From NCBI RefSeq assembly GCF_900119315.1, contig NZ_LT827010.1, positions 4,683,001 through 4,747,000 on the forward strand: a stretch of DNA of 64,000 nucleotides, given 5' to 3'. Position numbers and translations under genes: made by a program. The stretch comes from Actinoplanes sp. SE50/110 (GTDB lineage Bacteria > Actinomycetota > Actinomycetes > Mycobacteriales > Micromonosporaceae). The notes under the pieces are model-generated. The model worked only from the letters and a program-made list of their open reading frames with translations. It was not told the DNA's origin and did not search any database. Shown one piece after another: positions 35,096 through 43,258 of this stretch (positions are counted from its first letter, which is position 1; each line of letters opens with the position of its first letter).

Positions 35096-35794
35096 ATGAC
35101 GCAGATTGATCCGCCGGTACGCCTCGATGATCTGATCGCCGCCATCAGCCGAAACCGCCCCGACGACCCGCTGGACCGCCTGTCCGATGCCGTGCTGCTC
35201 GGCGACCACCTCGGCGAGCTGGCCGACCACCTGATCGGGCACTTCGTCGACCAGGCCCGGCGCTCCGGCGCGTCCTGGACCGACATCGGCCGCAGCATGG
35301 GGGTGTCCAAGCAGGCCGCGCAGAAACGCTTCGTCCCCCGGGAGAAGCTGGACCCCTCGCAGGGCTTCAACCGGTTCTCCGAGGCAGCCCGCGCCGCGAT
35401 CGTCGCCTCGTTGAACCTGGCCAAGGCGCACGGCAACCCGGAGATCAGCCCGGCGCACCTGGCTCTCGGCCTGCTCGACCAGCCGCAGGGCACCGCGGTG
35501 ACCGCGATCATGGCGCAGGGCCTGGGCATCGACGAGATCCGGCAGCGGCTGACCGCGGTCCTGCCGGCCCCGGCCGGTGAGGTCCCGGAGCTGGTGCCCT
35601 ACGACGCCCGGGCGCGCAAGGCGCTGGAGTTGACCTTCCGGGAGGCGTTGCGGCTGTCGCACGAGGACATCGGCACCGGCCATGTTCTGCTGGCCCTGCT
35701 GGAGGAGGAGCAGGAGGACGGCACGCTGCGCAATCTGGGCCTGTCCAAGGCCGCCGTCGAGCAGGTCGTGGCGAGCGAGCCGGCCGACGCTTAG
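35096..35794 (+). CDS. HTH plus Clp-N-domain protein
   Basis: 232 residues. Residues about 40-80 form a helix-turn-helix (LADHLIGHFVDQARRSGASW, then DIGRSMGVSKQAAQKRFVP); two Clp amino-terminal repeats follow (SEAARAAIVASLNLAKAHG ... HLALGLLDQ and LTFREALRLSHEDIGTGHVL ... LLEEEQ). No ATPase domain, so it is not a chaperone subunit. Similar actinobacterial proteins couple Clp-N adaptor modules to DNA binding; role may be transcription control linked to proteolysis (inference). A part of this gene recurs at 47,988. Confidence 0.8.
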   Translation: MTQIDPPVRLDDLIAAISRNRPDDPLDRLSDAVLLGDHLGELADHLIGHFVDQARRSGASWTDIGRSMGVSKQAAQKRFVPREKLDPSQGFNRFSEAARAAIVASLNLAKAHGNPEISPAHLALGLLDQPQGTAVTAIMAQGLGIDEIRQRLTAVLPAPAGEVPELVPYDARARKALELTFREALRLSHEDIGTGHVLLALLEEEQEDGTLRNLGLSKAAVEQVVASEPADA

Positions 35795-35835
35795 CCCGGG
35801 CCAGCATCGCCAGGTGGGTCATCATCCGGGGACGG

Positions 35836-35895
35836 TCAGGTGGGCGGTCACCTGAGGGACAGCGGACTGGGCCGTCACCTGAGGTAGGTCAGGTG
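35836..35895. terminator. Paired hairpins between convergent genes
   Basis: TCAGGTG / CACCTGA (35,836-35,855) and TCACCTGA / TCAGGTG (35,875-35,895) form two short stems from a repeated GGTCAGGTGGGC / GTCACCTGAGG unit. They fill the gap between the Clp-N gene and the 2H phosphoesterase, so termination in both directions is the likely role. Confidence 0.5.
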
Positions 35896-35917
35896 GGCGA
35901 GCCGGGTCGGGGGAGGG

Positions 35918-36436
35918 TCAGCCGAGGGGAAAGTCGGTCAGGGTGTGCCAGGAGTCGCCGGGCTCCCGGCGGCCGGCGATCAGCCGTAGCGAGGTGACCC
36001 TGGCCCGGATCGGCAGTAGCGGCTGCACCTGGGCGGCTGCTTCGGGCAGGCCCGGTGTGTCGTGCCCGACGGTCAGGTGTGGGATGACGTCGGCGAATTC
36101 ACCCTCGTAGGGCTGGGTCTGGGGGAATCGGACGGCGAGCCGGTTGGTCAGTTCGCGGAAGGGTTCGGCCGGGCTGGGTGACAGCCACAGCACCCGGTCG
36201 TCGAACCAGCCGATCCTGTCCAGGGTCAGATAGAAGCGCGGCACGCCGGCGGCGATCAGCCGGATCGCGGCCAGCACCTGCGGGGTCAGCTGGGCCGGTG
36301 GCAGGAACGGGTAGAGGACGGTGATGTGTGCGGGCACTCCCCAGGACGCGGCCCGGTCGAGTCGGGCCCTCAGGTCGGCCACCGCCGGCTCGGCTTCGGG
36401 TACAGGAACGATAAGGGCGCTGTGCGTCGGTTCCAT
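35918..36436 (-). CDS. 2H phosphoesterase (2'-5' RNA ligase-like)
   Basis: 172 residues from the ATG at 36,436; the long upstream frame is not protein-like. Two HxT motifs, HITVLYPF (about 38) and HLTVGH (about 125), form the 2H catalytic site. Such proteins hydrolyse cyclic phosphodiesters or 2'-5' bonds in RNA or nucleotides. Stands alone and converges on the Clp-N gene. Confidence 0.85.
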   Translation of the reverse strand: MEPTHSALIVPVPEAEPAVADLRARLDRAASWGVPAHITVLYPFLPPAQLTPQVLAAIRLIAAGVPRFYLTLDRIGWFDDRVLWLSPSPAEPFRELTNRLAVRFPQTQPYEGEFADVIPHLTVGHDTPGLPEAAAQVQPLLPIRARVTSLRLIAGRREPGDSWHTLTDFPLG

Positions 36437-36527
36437 CCCGGAAAGTGTCGTCGATGGACGCCGCCGGACAAAGCACATACTGACGGATGTCATGGGCGAG
36501 CCGTGACGCATAGCGGGGGACAGCACG

Positions 36528-37496
36528 ATGGTGCGCCAACACAATGTTCCCATGACGCTCACCGCTTCAACCGATCTCGCGGCCTCCGGTACGGGGCAGC
36601 TGGCCGTGAATCTGGACGGCGTGGTCAAACGTTTCGGCACGGTCACCGCCGTGAACGGAATCGACCTGCGCATCCGCCCCGGAGAGGTGGTGGCCTTGCT
36701 CGGCCCGAACGGTGCCGGCAAGACGACCACGGTGGACATGCTGCTCGGGCTCTCGCAGCCCAGCGCGGGCACCGTCCAGGTGTACGGGCGGGCCCCGCAC
36801 GAGGCGGTCGCGCTCGGGCTGGTGTCCGCGGTCATGCAGACCGGTGGTCTGCTCAAGGACTACACGGTCGAGGAGACCGTGCGGCTGACCGCGGTGCTGT
36901 TCGGCAAGCCGCGCTCGTCGGTGCAGGTGGCCCTGAAACGGGCCGGGATCGCCGACATCGCCGACCGGCTGGTCGGCAAGTGCTCCGGCGGCCAGCAGCA
37001 GCGGCTGCGGTTCGCGATGGCCCTGCTGCCCGATCCGGAGCTGCTGATCCTCGACGAGCCGACCACCGGCATGGACGTCGGTGGCCGCCGCGAGTTCTGG
37101 GACGCGATCCGCCAGGACGCCGAGGGTGGCCGCACGGTCATCTTCGCGACCCACTACCTGGAGGAGGCCGACGCGTACGCCGACCGGGTGGTTCTGGTGC
37201 GCCGCGGCCGGATCGTCGCCGACGGCACCGCCGCCGAGGTCAAGGCGCTGGCCGCGGGCCGGACGGTGCGCGCCACCCTGCCCGACGCGGAACGCGCCGA
37301 CCTGTCGCAGGTGCCCGGGGTCGAGACGACCGAGATCCGCGGCGACACGATCTACCTGCACGGGCGCGACACCGACGCGATCGCCCGGTATCTGCTGACC
37401 CAGACCGAGGCCCGGGACCTGGAGATCACCTCCCGGAACCTGGAAGACGCGTTCCTGACCCTGACCGCCGACGATGACGAGGAGAAGCCGGCATGA
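36528..37496 (+). CDS. ABC transporter ATP-binding protein (drug/antibiotic type)
   Basis: 322 residues (ATG at 36,552 is an alternative start). Walker A GPNGAGKTT, signature CSGGQQQRLRFAM, Walker B LLILDEPTTGMD, switch His in FATHYLEEAD; the C-terminal extension is the DUF4162-like domain of DrrA proteins. First gene of an operon ATPase-permease-kinase-response regulator with ATGA overlap to the permease. Exports a hydrophobic compound, possibly an antibiotic; the coupled two-component system suggests sensing of the same compound. Confidence 0.92.
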   Translation: MVRQHNVPMTLTASTDLAASGTGQLAVNLDGVVKRFGTVTAVNGIDLRIRPGEVVALLGPNGAGKTTTVDMLLGLSQPSAGTVQVYGRAPHEAVALGLVSAVMQTGGLLKDYTVEETVRLTAVLFGKPRSSVQVALKRAGIADIADRLVGKCSGGQQQRLRFAMALLPDPELLILDEPTTGMDVGGRREFWDAIRQDAEGGRTVIFATHYLEEADAYADRVVLVRRGRIVADGTAAEVKALAAGRTVRATLPDAERADLSQVPGVETTEIRGDTIYLHGRDTDAIARYLLTQTEARDLEITSRNLEDAFLTLTADDDEEKPA

Positions 37497-38287
37497 CCGC
37501 CGTGACCGTGGACCGTAGCCGGACGGACCGCAAACTTCCCAAATTCGGCGGCTTCAACCTGGGCATGATCGCCCTGGAGTTGCGGCGCCTGATCCGCAAC
37601 AAGCGCACCGTCATCTTCAGTGTCGTGATGCCGCCGGCGTTCTTCCTGCTCTTCGGCACCAGCGCCGACTACAAGCACGAGCGCATCGGCGACGGCAACG
37701 TCACCGCGTACGTGCTGATCAGCATGGCCGTCTACGGTGCGATGCTGGCGACCACCTCGGGCGGGGCGATGGTGTCCATCGAGCGGGCCGCCGGGTGGAG
37801 CCGTCAGCTGCGCCTGACCCCGCTCAAGCCGGCGGCGTACGTCGCGATCAAGCTGACCCTGGCGATGCTGATCGGCCTGGTGTCGGTAGTGGTCGTCAAC
37901 GTCACCGGGCTGTTCTTCGGCGCGGACCTGCCGGTCGCCCAGTGGCTGGCCTGCGCCGCGCTGGCCTGGGTGTGTGCCCTGGTGTTCGCCGCGTTCGGCC
38001 TGTTCATGGGCTACCTGCTGCCCAGCGAGAACGTGATGCAGATCCTCGGCCCGGTGCTGGCACTCCTGTCGTTCGCCGGTGGCCTGTTCGTGCCGCTCGA
38101 CCAGTTCGGCTCGACGTTCGCCGCGATCGCCAAGTGGACCCCGGTGTACGGCGTCGGTGAGCTGGCCCGCTACCCGGACACCCACGACGGTCAGCTGTGG
38201 CAGGCCGTGCTGAACGTGGTCGCCTGGACGTTGGTCTTCGCCGCCGGCGCGATGTGGCGGTTCCGTCGCGACACCGCCCGCGTCTGA
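37493..38287 (+). CDS. ABC-2 type permease
   Basis: 264 residues, overlapping the ATPase gene by ATGA. Six hydrophobic helices: MPPAFFLLFGTS, VLISMAVYGAMLATTSGGAM, AAYVAIKLTLAMLIGLVSVV and others; the central GxxxSR-like stretch (ERAAGWSRQLRLTPLKPAAY) is typical of ABC-2 permeases. Forms the membrane part of the exporter with the preceding ATPase. Confidence 0.9.
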   Translation: MTAVTVDRSRTDRKLPKFGGFNLGMIALELRRLIRNKRTVIFSVVMPPAFFLLFGTSADYKHERIGDGNVTAYVLISMAVYGAMLATTSGGAMVSIERAAGWSRQLRLTPLKPAAYVAIKLTLAMLIGLVSVVVVNVTGLFFGADLPVAQWLACAALAWVCALVFAAFGLFMGYLLPSENVMQILGPVLALLSFAGGLFVPLDQFGSTFAAIAKWTPVYGVGELARYPDTHDGQLWQAVLNVVAWTLVFAAGAMWRFRRDTARV

Positions 38288-38307
38288 CCTGCCGGTACCG
38301 TCATCAC

Positions 38308-39465
38308 ATGGCACCGGCACCGACCGCGACACCGGCACCGTCCGGGGCAGCGGCCACGACGCGAACACCCAGCCCAGGCTTCCGGGCCGGCTGGGTGTTC
38401 GCCGGGATCTGGCTGTTCTATCTCGGTGAGAACCTGAACATCCTGCTCCACCAGCCGGACGGCATGTGGCGCGACACCGGCCTGGTGTCGCTGTTGCTGT
38501 TCGCGGCGACCTTCCTGGTCGCCTCGACCACCATGCGCCGGCACCGCCGCGACGGCCCGGAAACGGCCTCGGCCCTGCAGATCTGGATCGCGCTGCTGGT
38601 CATGCTGGTGTTCACGGTGTTGCAGGTGCCGGCGGTCGGTGAGACGACGCTGACCTGCGGGGTGTACATCGCGGCGACCGCGGTGATGGGCCTGCCCCTG
38701 CGGCACGGCCTGACGGTCGTGGTGGTCATCGCCGCGGCCATCGAGTTGACCGTGCGGTTCGTGCCCGGGTGGCAGACCACCAGCGCCCACGGCTACGCCC
38801 TGGCGGTGATCCTGGCCGGCGCCGCGACCTGGGGCATGCGGCTGGCCTTCGAACGGCAGGGCCGGCTGATCCAGGCCCAGCACGAGCTGGCCGAGCTGGC
38901 CGTCTCCGACGAGCGGGCCCGGATCGCCATCGACCTGCACGACATTCTCGGGCATTCGCTGACCGTGGTCGCGGTCAAGGCGGAGCTCGCCCAGCGGCTG
39001 CTCGACGTCGACCTGGACCGGGCCCGCGCCGAGCTGGCCGATCTGGAGTCACTGGCCCGCGACGCGCTGGCCGACGTGCGGGCGACCGCACTGGGCATGC
39101 GCGGCATCTCGCTGCCCGGCGAGATCGCCGCCGCCAAGGCCGCGCTGACCGCGGCGAACGTCCAGGCGGATCTGCCCGGTGCCGCCGACGACGTGCCGAC
39201 CCGTAACCGGGAGCTGTTCGCCTGGACCATCCGGGAGGCGGTCACCAACATCGTCCGGCACAGCCGGGCCCGGCACGCCGAGGTGCGCCTGAGCCCCAAC
39301 AGTGTCGAGATAGTCGACGACGGTCAGGGCGCCGTCGGCAATGACAATCCAGGTCAGGGGCTTGCCGGGCTGCGCCGGCGGGCCGAGGAACTGGGCGCGC
39401 ACCTCACCGCCGGCCAGCGGGGGGACCGGCCGGGGTTCCGTGTTCGAGTGGAGGTCCCCTCATGA
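38308..39465 (+). CDS. Sensor histidine kinase (NarL/LuxR partner type)
   Basis: 385 residues. Six membrane helices (about 25-185), then the HisKA_3 dimer helix with IAIDLHDILGHSLTVVAVKA carrying the phospho-His, then HATPase (REAVTNIVRHSRA, DNPGQGLAGLRRRAEELG). The N-terminus is Pro/Ala/Thr-rich. Its stop overlaps the response regulator start by ATGA. Membrane-embedded input domain without a large loop suggests sensing of membrane state or exported drug. Confidence 0.93.
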   Translation: MAPAPTATPAPSGAAATTRTPSPGFRAGWVFAGIWLFYLGENLNILLHQPDGMWRDTGLVSLLLFAATFLVASTTMRRHRRDGPETASALQIWIALLVMLVFTVLQVPAVGETTLTCGVYIAATAVMGLPLRHGLTVVVVIAAAIELTVRFVPGWQTTSAHGYALAVILAGAATWGMRLAFERQGRLIQAQHELAELAVSDERARIAIDLHDILGHSLTVVAVKAELAQRLLDVDLDRARAELADLESLARDALADVRATALGMRGISLPGEIAAAKAALTAANVQADLPGAADDVPTRNRELFAWTIREAVTNIVRHSRARHAEVRLSPNSVEIVDDGQGAVGNDNPGQGLAGLRRRAEELGAHLTAGQRGDRPGFRVRVEVPS

Positions 39466-40073
39466 TCAAACTGTTGCTGGCCGACGACCAGGCTCTGGTC
39501 CGCGGCGCGATGGCGGCCCTGCTCGACCTGGAACCGGACATCAAGGTGGTCGCCGAGGTGGGCCGGGGTGACGAGGTCGTCGACGCGGCCCGCGCCCACG
39601 AGGTCGACGTCGCCCTGCTCGACGTGCAGATGCCCGGCCTGGACGGGATCAGCGCCGCGCGCAGCCTCAACGAGGCGCTGCCGCAGTGCCGGGTGCTGAT
39701 GGTGACCACCTTCGGCCGGGCCGGCTATCTGCGTCAGGCGATGGCGGCCGGCGCGCACGGGTTCGTCGTCAAGGACACCCCGGCCCGGCAGCTGGCCGAC
39801 GCGGTCCGCCGGGTGCACCAGGGCCTGCGGGTGGTGGATCCGGCGCTGGCCGCACAGAGCCTGGCCCACGGCGATTCGCCGCTGACCGAACGGGAGTCGC
39901 AGGTGTTGCAGGCCGCCCGGGACGGCGGCACGGTCGCCGACATCGCCCGGGAGCTGCGCCTGTCCGACGGCACGGTGCGCAACCACCTGTCCTCGGCGAT
40001 CGGCAAGACCGGCGCCCGCACCCGCGCCGAGGCGGTCCGCCTCGCCGTCGACAACGGCTGGCTGCTGGGCTGA
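39462..40073 (+). CDS. NarL/FixJ-family response regulator
   Basis: 203 residues. Receiver domain with ADDQALVRG, phospho-Asp in VALLDVQMPGLDG, and KDTPARQL; LuxR-type HTH LTERESQVLQAARDGGTVADIARELRLSDGT followed by VRNHLSSAIGKTGA. Phosphorylated by the kinase next to it and probably controls the ABC operon. Confidence 0.93.
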   Translation: MIKLLLADDQALVRGAMAALLDLEPDIKVVAEVGRGDEVVDAARAHEVDVALLDVQMPGLDGISAARSLNEALPQCRVLMVTTFGRAGYLRQAMAAGAHGFVVKDTPARQLADAVRRVHQGLRVVDPALAAQSLAHGDSPLTERESQVLQAARDGGTVADIARELRLSDGTVRNHLSSAIGKTGARTRAEAVRLAVDNGWLLG

Positions 40074-40139
40074 GCCGACCAGGCGTAAGCCACACCGCAC
40101 CCCCGGCGAAAGCCGGGTGGCAACAGCGGGTAGATACAG

Positions 40140-40169
40140 ACGCCGCCGGCCGCCCAGGCCCGGCGGCGT
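40140..40169. terminator. Terminator after the two-component operon
   Basis: ACGCCGCCGG and CCGGCGGCGT form a perfect 10-bp stem with a 10-base loop, followed by TTCC. It lies 66 bases after the response-regulator stop. Confidence 0.75.
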
Positions 40170-40173
40170 TCCT

Positions 40174-40215
40174 GCCGGCAAAGCCGAGACGGCCGCCGGC
40201 AAAGTCAAGACGGCC
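40174..40215. repeat. Two tandem 21-base repeats
   Basis: Units GCCGGCAAAGCCGAGACGGCC and a copy with two changes follow each other directly, ahead of the sigma-factor gene. Function unknown; the remaining stretch to 40,358 holds the leader of that gene. Confidence 0.6.
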
Positions 40216-40358
40216 GCGCTGTGGGTCTGCTATGAACCCGCCTCCCGGACTTGAGAAGAAATTCGCAGTGCAACCGAGCGGCAACCAAGAGTGCCCATCC
40301 GCTGCACCCGTCGCCGCGAAAAGTTCCCCCTGCAACCGACACCACGGGGGGATTCGAC

Positions 40359-41228
40359 ATGACCGCGACCGCGCAGCACACCGGCAACACCCGCTCCGTC
40401 AGCCGGGAGCAGGAGCAGATGATCCGCGACAACATGGCGCTTGTCGGTCACATGGTCCGCGAGATGCTGTTCAAGGTTCCGCCGCACGTGCACCGCGACG
40501 ACCTGGCCTCGGCCGGCTACGCCGCGCTGGTCACCGCCGCGCAGGCCTACGACCCGGCACGCGGCATCCCGTTCGGCCGTTTCGCCGCCGTCCGGGTCCG
40601 CGGCGCACTGCTCGACGAGCTGCGCAGCATGGACTGGGCGAGCCGGTCGGTGCGCGCCCGGGCCCGCCGCGCCGATGTGGCCCGCGAGGAGCTGACCCGC
40701 CAGCTGGGCCGCACCCCGACCGCCGAGGAACTGGCCGAACTGCTCGGTGTCGCGGTCGGCGAGCTCAGCAGCGTCGACGACGACGTGCAGCGTGCCGCGG
40801 TGCTGTCGTTGCAGGGGTTCACCTCGGGCACCGCCGAGGACATGGTGACCGAGTCGGCGATGAACCCGGAGGAGATGCTGCTGCACCGGGAGCGCCTGGG
40901 CTACCTGCACGACGCGGTGACGGTGCTCCCGGAGCGGCTGCGGTTCGTGGTCGAGGCCTCGTTCCTGCAGGAGCGTCCGCTGTCCGAGGTCGCCGCCGAG
41001 CTCGGGGTGACCGAGTCGCGGGTGTCGCAGCTGCGCACCGAGGCTCTCGCCCTGCTGCGCGACGGTCTGACCACGCACATGGAGCAGGTGTCCGGCCCGG
41101 TCGCCAAGGACGGGTGTGTCGCCCGGCGCCGCGCCGCGTACGCCGCGCAGATCGCCGCCCGCTCGACCATGGCGACGCGGCTGAGTGCCACCGACGCGCA
41201 GGGCATGCGCCTGGCCGTGGCGGCATGA
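40359..41228 (+). CDS. FliA/WhiG-type RNA polymerase sigma factor
   Basis: 289 residues from the ATG at 40,359. Region 2: LVGHMVREMLFKVPPHVHRD and ARGIPFGRFAAVRVRGALLDELR; region 3: LTRQLGRTPTAEELAELLGV; region 4: RLRFVVEASFLQERPLSEVAAELGVTESRVSQLR. The order and length match the group that includes flagellar FliA and sporulation WhiG. In a motile actinomycete FliA for flagellin genes is the likelier role, but no flagellar gene is within the window. A 40-residue basic tail follows region 4. No anti-sigma gene is adjacent. Confidence 0.9.
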   Translation: MTATAQHTGNTRSVSREQEQMIRDNMALVGHMVREMLFKVPPHVHRDDLASAGYAALVTAAQAYDPARGIPFGRFAAVRVRGALLDELRSMDWASRSVRARARRADVAREELTRQLGRTPTAEELAELLGVAVGELSSVDDDVQRAAVLSLQGFTSGTAEDMVTESAMNPEEMLLHRERLGYLHDAVTVLPERLRFVVEASFLQERPLSEVAAELGVTESRVSQLRTEALALLRDGLTTHMEQVSGPVAKDGCVARRRAAYAAQIAARSTMATRLSATDAQGMRLAVAA

Positions 41229-41239
41229 CCCGGTTGCAG

Positions 41240-41269
41240 CCGGTGGGGCCGCCGCGGCGGCCCCACCGG
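41240..41269. terminator. Bidirectional terminator
   Basis: CCGGTGGGGCCGCC and GGCGGCCCCACCGG pair perfectly (14 bp, two-base centre) between the convergent sigma-factor and reductase genes. Confidence 0.8.
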
Positions 41270-41271
41270 AG

Positions 41272-41874
41272 TCAGACCTTGCCCTTGGTCTCCTCGTAGC
41301 CGGCCACGAACGGCGCCTCACCCGGCGCATAGATCACCCGTAGCACCCCGGTCGGGAACGCCTCGGTGCTCACCACCTTCAGGTGGTACGCCGTGTCCCC
41401 CTCGTCGAACAGCCGCCGCCCCCGCCGCGCGGCGACCGGATGCACCAGCAGGCGCAGCTCGTCGACCAGCCCGGCGGCCAGCAGCTGCTGCACCACCGAG
41501 ATCGACCCGGGCACCAGGATGCCCTTGACCTGCGGGTCGGCCTTGAGCGCCGCCACACCCGCGGCCAGCTCCCCGCCGAGCAGCTCCGAGTTGCGCCAGG
41601 TGAACTCCAGCGACTGCCGGGACACCACCACCTTGCGGGTGTCGCCGAGCTGCTTGGCGAACGGCGCGTCGTCCTCGCCGCCGGCCTCGCGCAGCGGCCA
41701 CGCCCCGGCGAAACTGTCGTACGTCGATCGGCCCAGCAGCAGCACGTCCGCGGTCTCGTAGTCCTCGCTGACCGCGCGGCCCATGTTGTCGTCGAAGTAC
41801 GGGAAATGCCATGCGGGATCAATCTCGGCCACCCCATCGGCCGAAATGAACAGTGTCGAGACCAGCTTCGCCAT
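41272..41874 (-). CDS. RibD C-terminal/dihydrofolate-reductase-like protein
   Basis: 200 residues, ATG after GAGGAG. VSTLFISADGVAEI, DVLLLGRSTYDSFAG, KVVVSRQSLEF and VPGSISVVQQLLAAGLVDEL are hallmarks of the RibD-C/YyaP NADP-binding reductase family common in actinobacteria. Substrate unknown; not a folate enzyme by motif. Downstream of the aminotransferase gene by 17 bases, so the two may be cotranscribed. Confidence 0.88.
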   Translation of the reverse strand: MAKLVSTLFISADGVAEIDPAWHFPYFDDNMGRAVSEDYETADVLLLGRSTYDSFAGAWPLREAGGEDDAPFAKQLGDTRKVVVSRQSLEFTWRNSELLGGELAAGVAALKADPQVKGILVPGSISVVQQLLAAGLVDELRLLVHPVAARRGRRLFDEGDTAYHLKVVSTEAFPTGVLRVIYAPGEAPFVAGYEETKGKV

Positions 41875-41891
41875 CGCGGTGTCTCCTCAGG

Positions 41892-43073
41892 TCACGTGTC
41901 GGACCCCGCCAGCATGTCAAATGCGGCGTCGATCGCACGCCCCAGCCGACCCAGACCCTCGGTGATCTGCTCCGGCGTGCCGGTGGTGAACGACAGCCGC
42001 AGCGTGGCCGGGTCCGGCCGGCCGGCGTAGAACGGCGCGCCGGGTACGAACGCCACGTCGTGCCGCAACGCGACGGGCAGCAGCGCGGTCGTGTCGGTGC
42101 CCTCCGGCAGCCGCACCCAGACGAACATGCCGCCGTCCGGATCGGTCCACGACGTACCACCCGGGGTGATCCCCTGCAGTCCGGCGAGCATGGTGTCGCG
42201 CCGCAACCGATACCCGTCGCACAGCCGGCGCACATGATCGTCAAGGTCGGTGGCCGCCAGATAGGCCGCCGCCGCGGCCTGATCGATCGTGGACGTGTGC
42301 AGATCGGCCGCCTGCTTCGCGATCACCAGCGCCGACCGCAGCGCCGCCGGGGTGCGCACCCAACCCAGCCGCAGCCCCGGCGCACCGATCTTCGACAAAC
42401 TACCCAGATAAATACCCCGATCACCGTACGTCGTGAGCGGCGCCAGCGGCGTCCCGCGATACCGCAACTCGCCGTACGGGTCGTCCTCCACGATCCACAC
42501 CTCGTGCCCGGCCGCCACCGCGGCCACCTGCGCCCGCCGCGCCGCACTCATCGTCGCCCCGGTCGGATTCGCGAACGTCGGCACCAGATACACCAGCGCC
42601 GGCCGCTCCCGCACGAGAACCTCCGCCAGAGCCGCCGGATCCACCCCCTGCTCATCGGAGGGCACCGACACGACCCGCGCCCCGGCCATCGCGAAACACT
42701 GCAACGCCGCCAGATACGTCGGCTCCTGCACCACCACCGTCGACCCCGGCTCCAGCAACGCCGCCGCCACCAGCGTCAACCCCTGCTGCGACCCGGTCGT
42801 CACCAACAGGTCACCGGCCCCGGTCGCCAACCCGCGCCCGGCCATCCGGGCCGCGACCAACTCCCGCAACCGCGGATCACCCTCGGTCGGCGCATACTGC
42901 AGATGCCGGCGCGCGGCCGGCCCGCTCAACGCCGCGTCGAACGCCGCCCGCCACCCCGGCACATCGAACATCTCCGGCGCCGGCAGCCCACCGGCGAACG
43001 AGATCACCTCCGGCCGGTCGACGAGCGCCAACAGATCACGCACGGGGGAGCTGGCAACAGCGGAAACACGCAT
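41892..43073 (-). CDS. PLP-dependent aminotransferase, class I/II
   Basis: 393 residues, ATG after GGAAGGA. Fold-type I marks: ISFAGGLPAPEMFDV, YAPTEGDPRLRELVA, EPTYLAALQCF, VPTFANPTGATMS, PLP Lys in YLGSLSKIGAPGLRLGW, and the substrate Arg in ATLRLSFTT. Resembles 2-aminoadipate/valine-pyruvate type aminotransferases and the catalytic part of MocR proteins but has no HTH domain. Transfers amino groups between an amino acid and 2-oxoacid. Confidence 0.92.
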   Translation of the reverse strand: MRVSAVASSPVRDLLALVDRPEVISFAGGLPAPEMFDVPGWRAAFDAALSGPAARRHLQYAPTEGDPRLRELVAARMAGRGLATGAGDLLVTTGSQQGLTLVAAALLEPGSTVVVQEPTYLAALQCFAMAGARVVSVPSDEQGVDPAALAEVLVRERPALVYLVPTFANPTGATMSAARRAQVAAVAAGHEVWIVEDDPYGELRYRGTPLAPLTTYGDRGIYLGSLSKIGAPGLRLGWVRTPAALRSALVIAKQAADLHTSTIDQAAAAAYLAATDLDDHVRRLCDGYRLRRDTMLAGLQGITPGGTSWTDPDGGMFVWVRLPEGTDTTALLPVALRHDVAFVPGAPFYAGRPDPATLRLSFTTGTPEQITEGLGRLGRAIDAAFDMLAGSDT

Positions 43074-43258
43074 GACAGGGTCCTTCCAGCGGGAGAACAT
43101 AACCCACGGATCACGGACGGTCGTGCCATCAACGCGCGTGGCGCACACGGGCCTGGTCGAGGCCGACGCCCGCAGCCTAACGCCGGTCAGGCCCATCCGG
43201 CCGTCCACTATTGGTCCCCGGATTGGTTCCCACCCGAGCCCACCCCCAGGAGGCCGCC

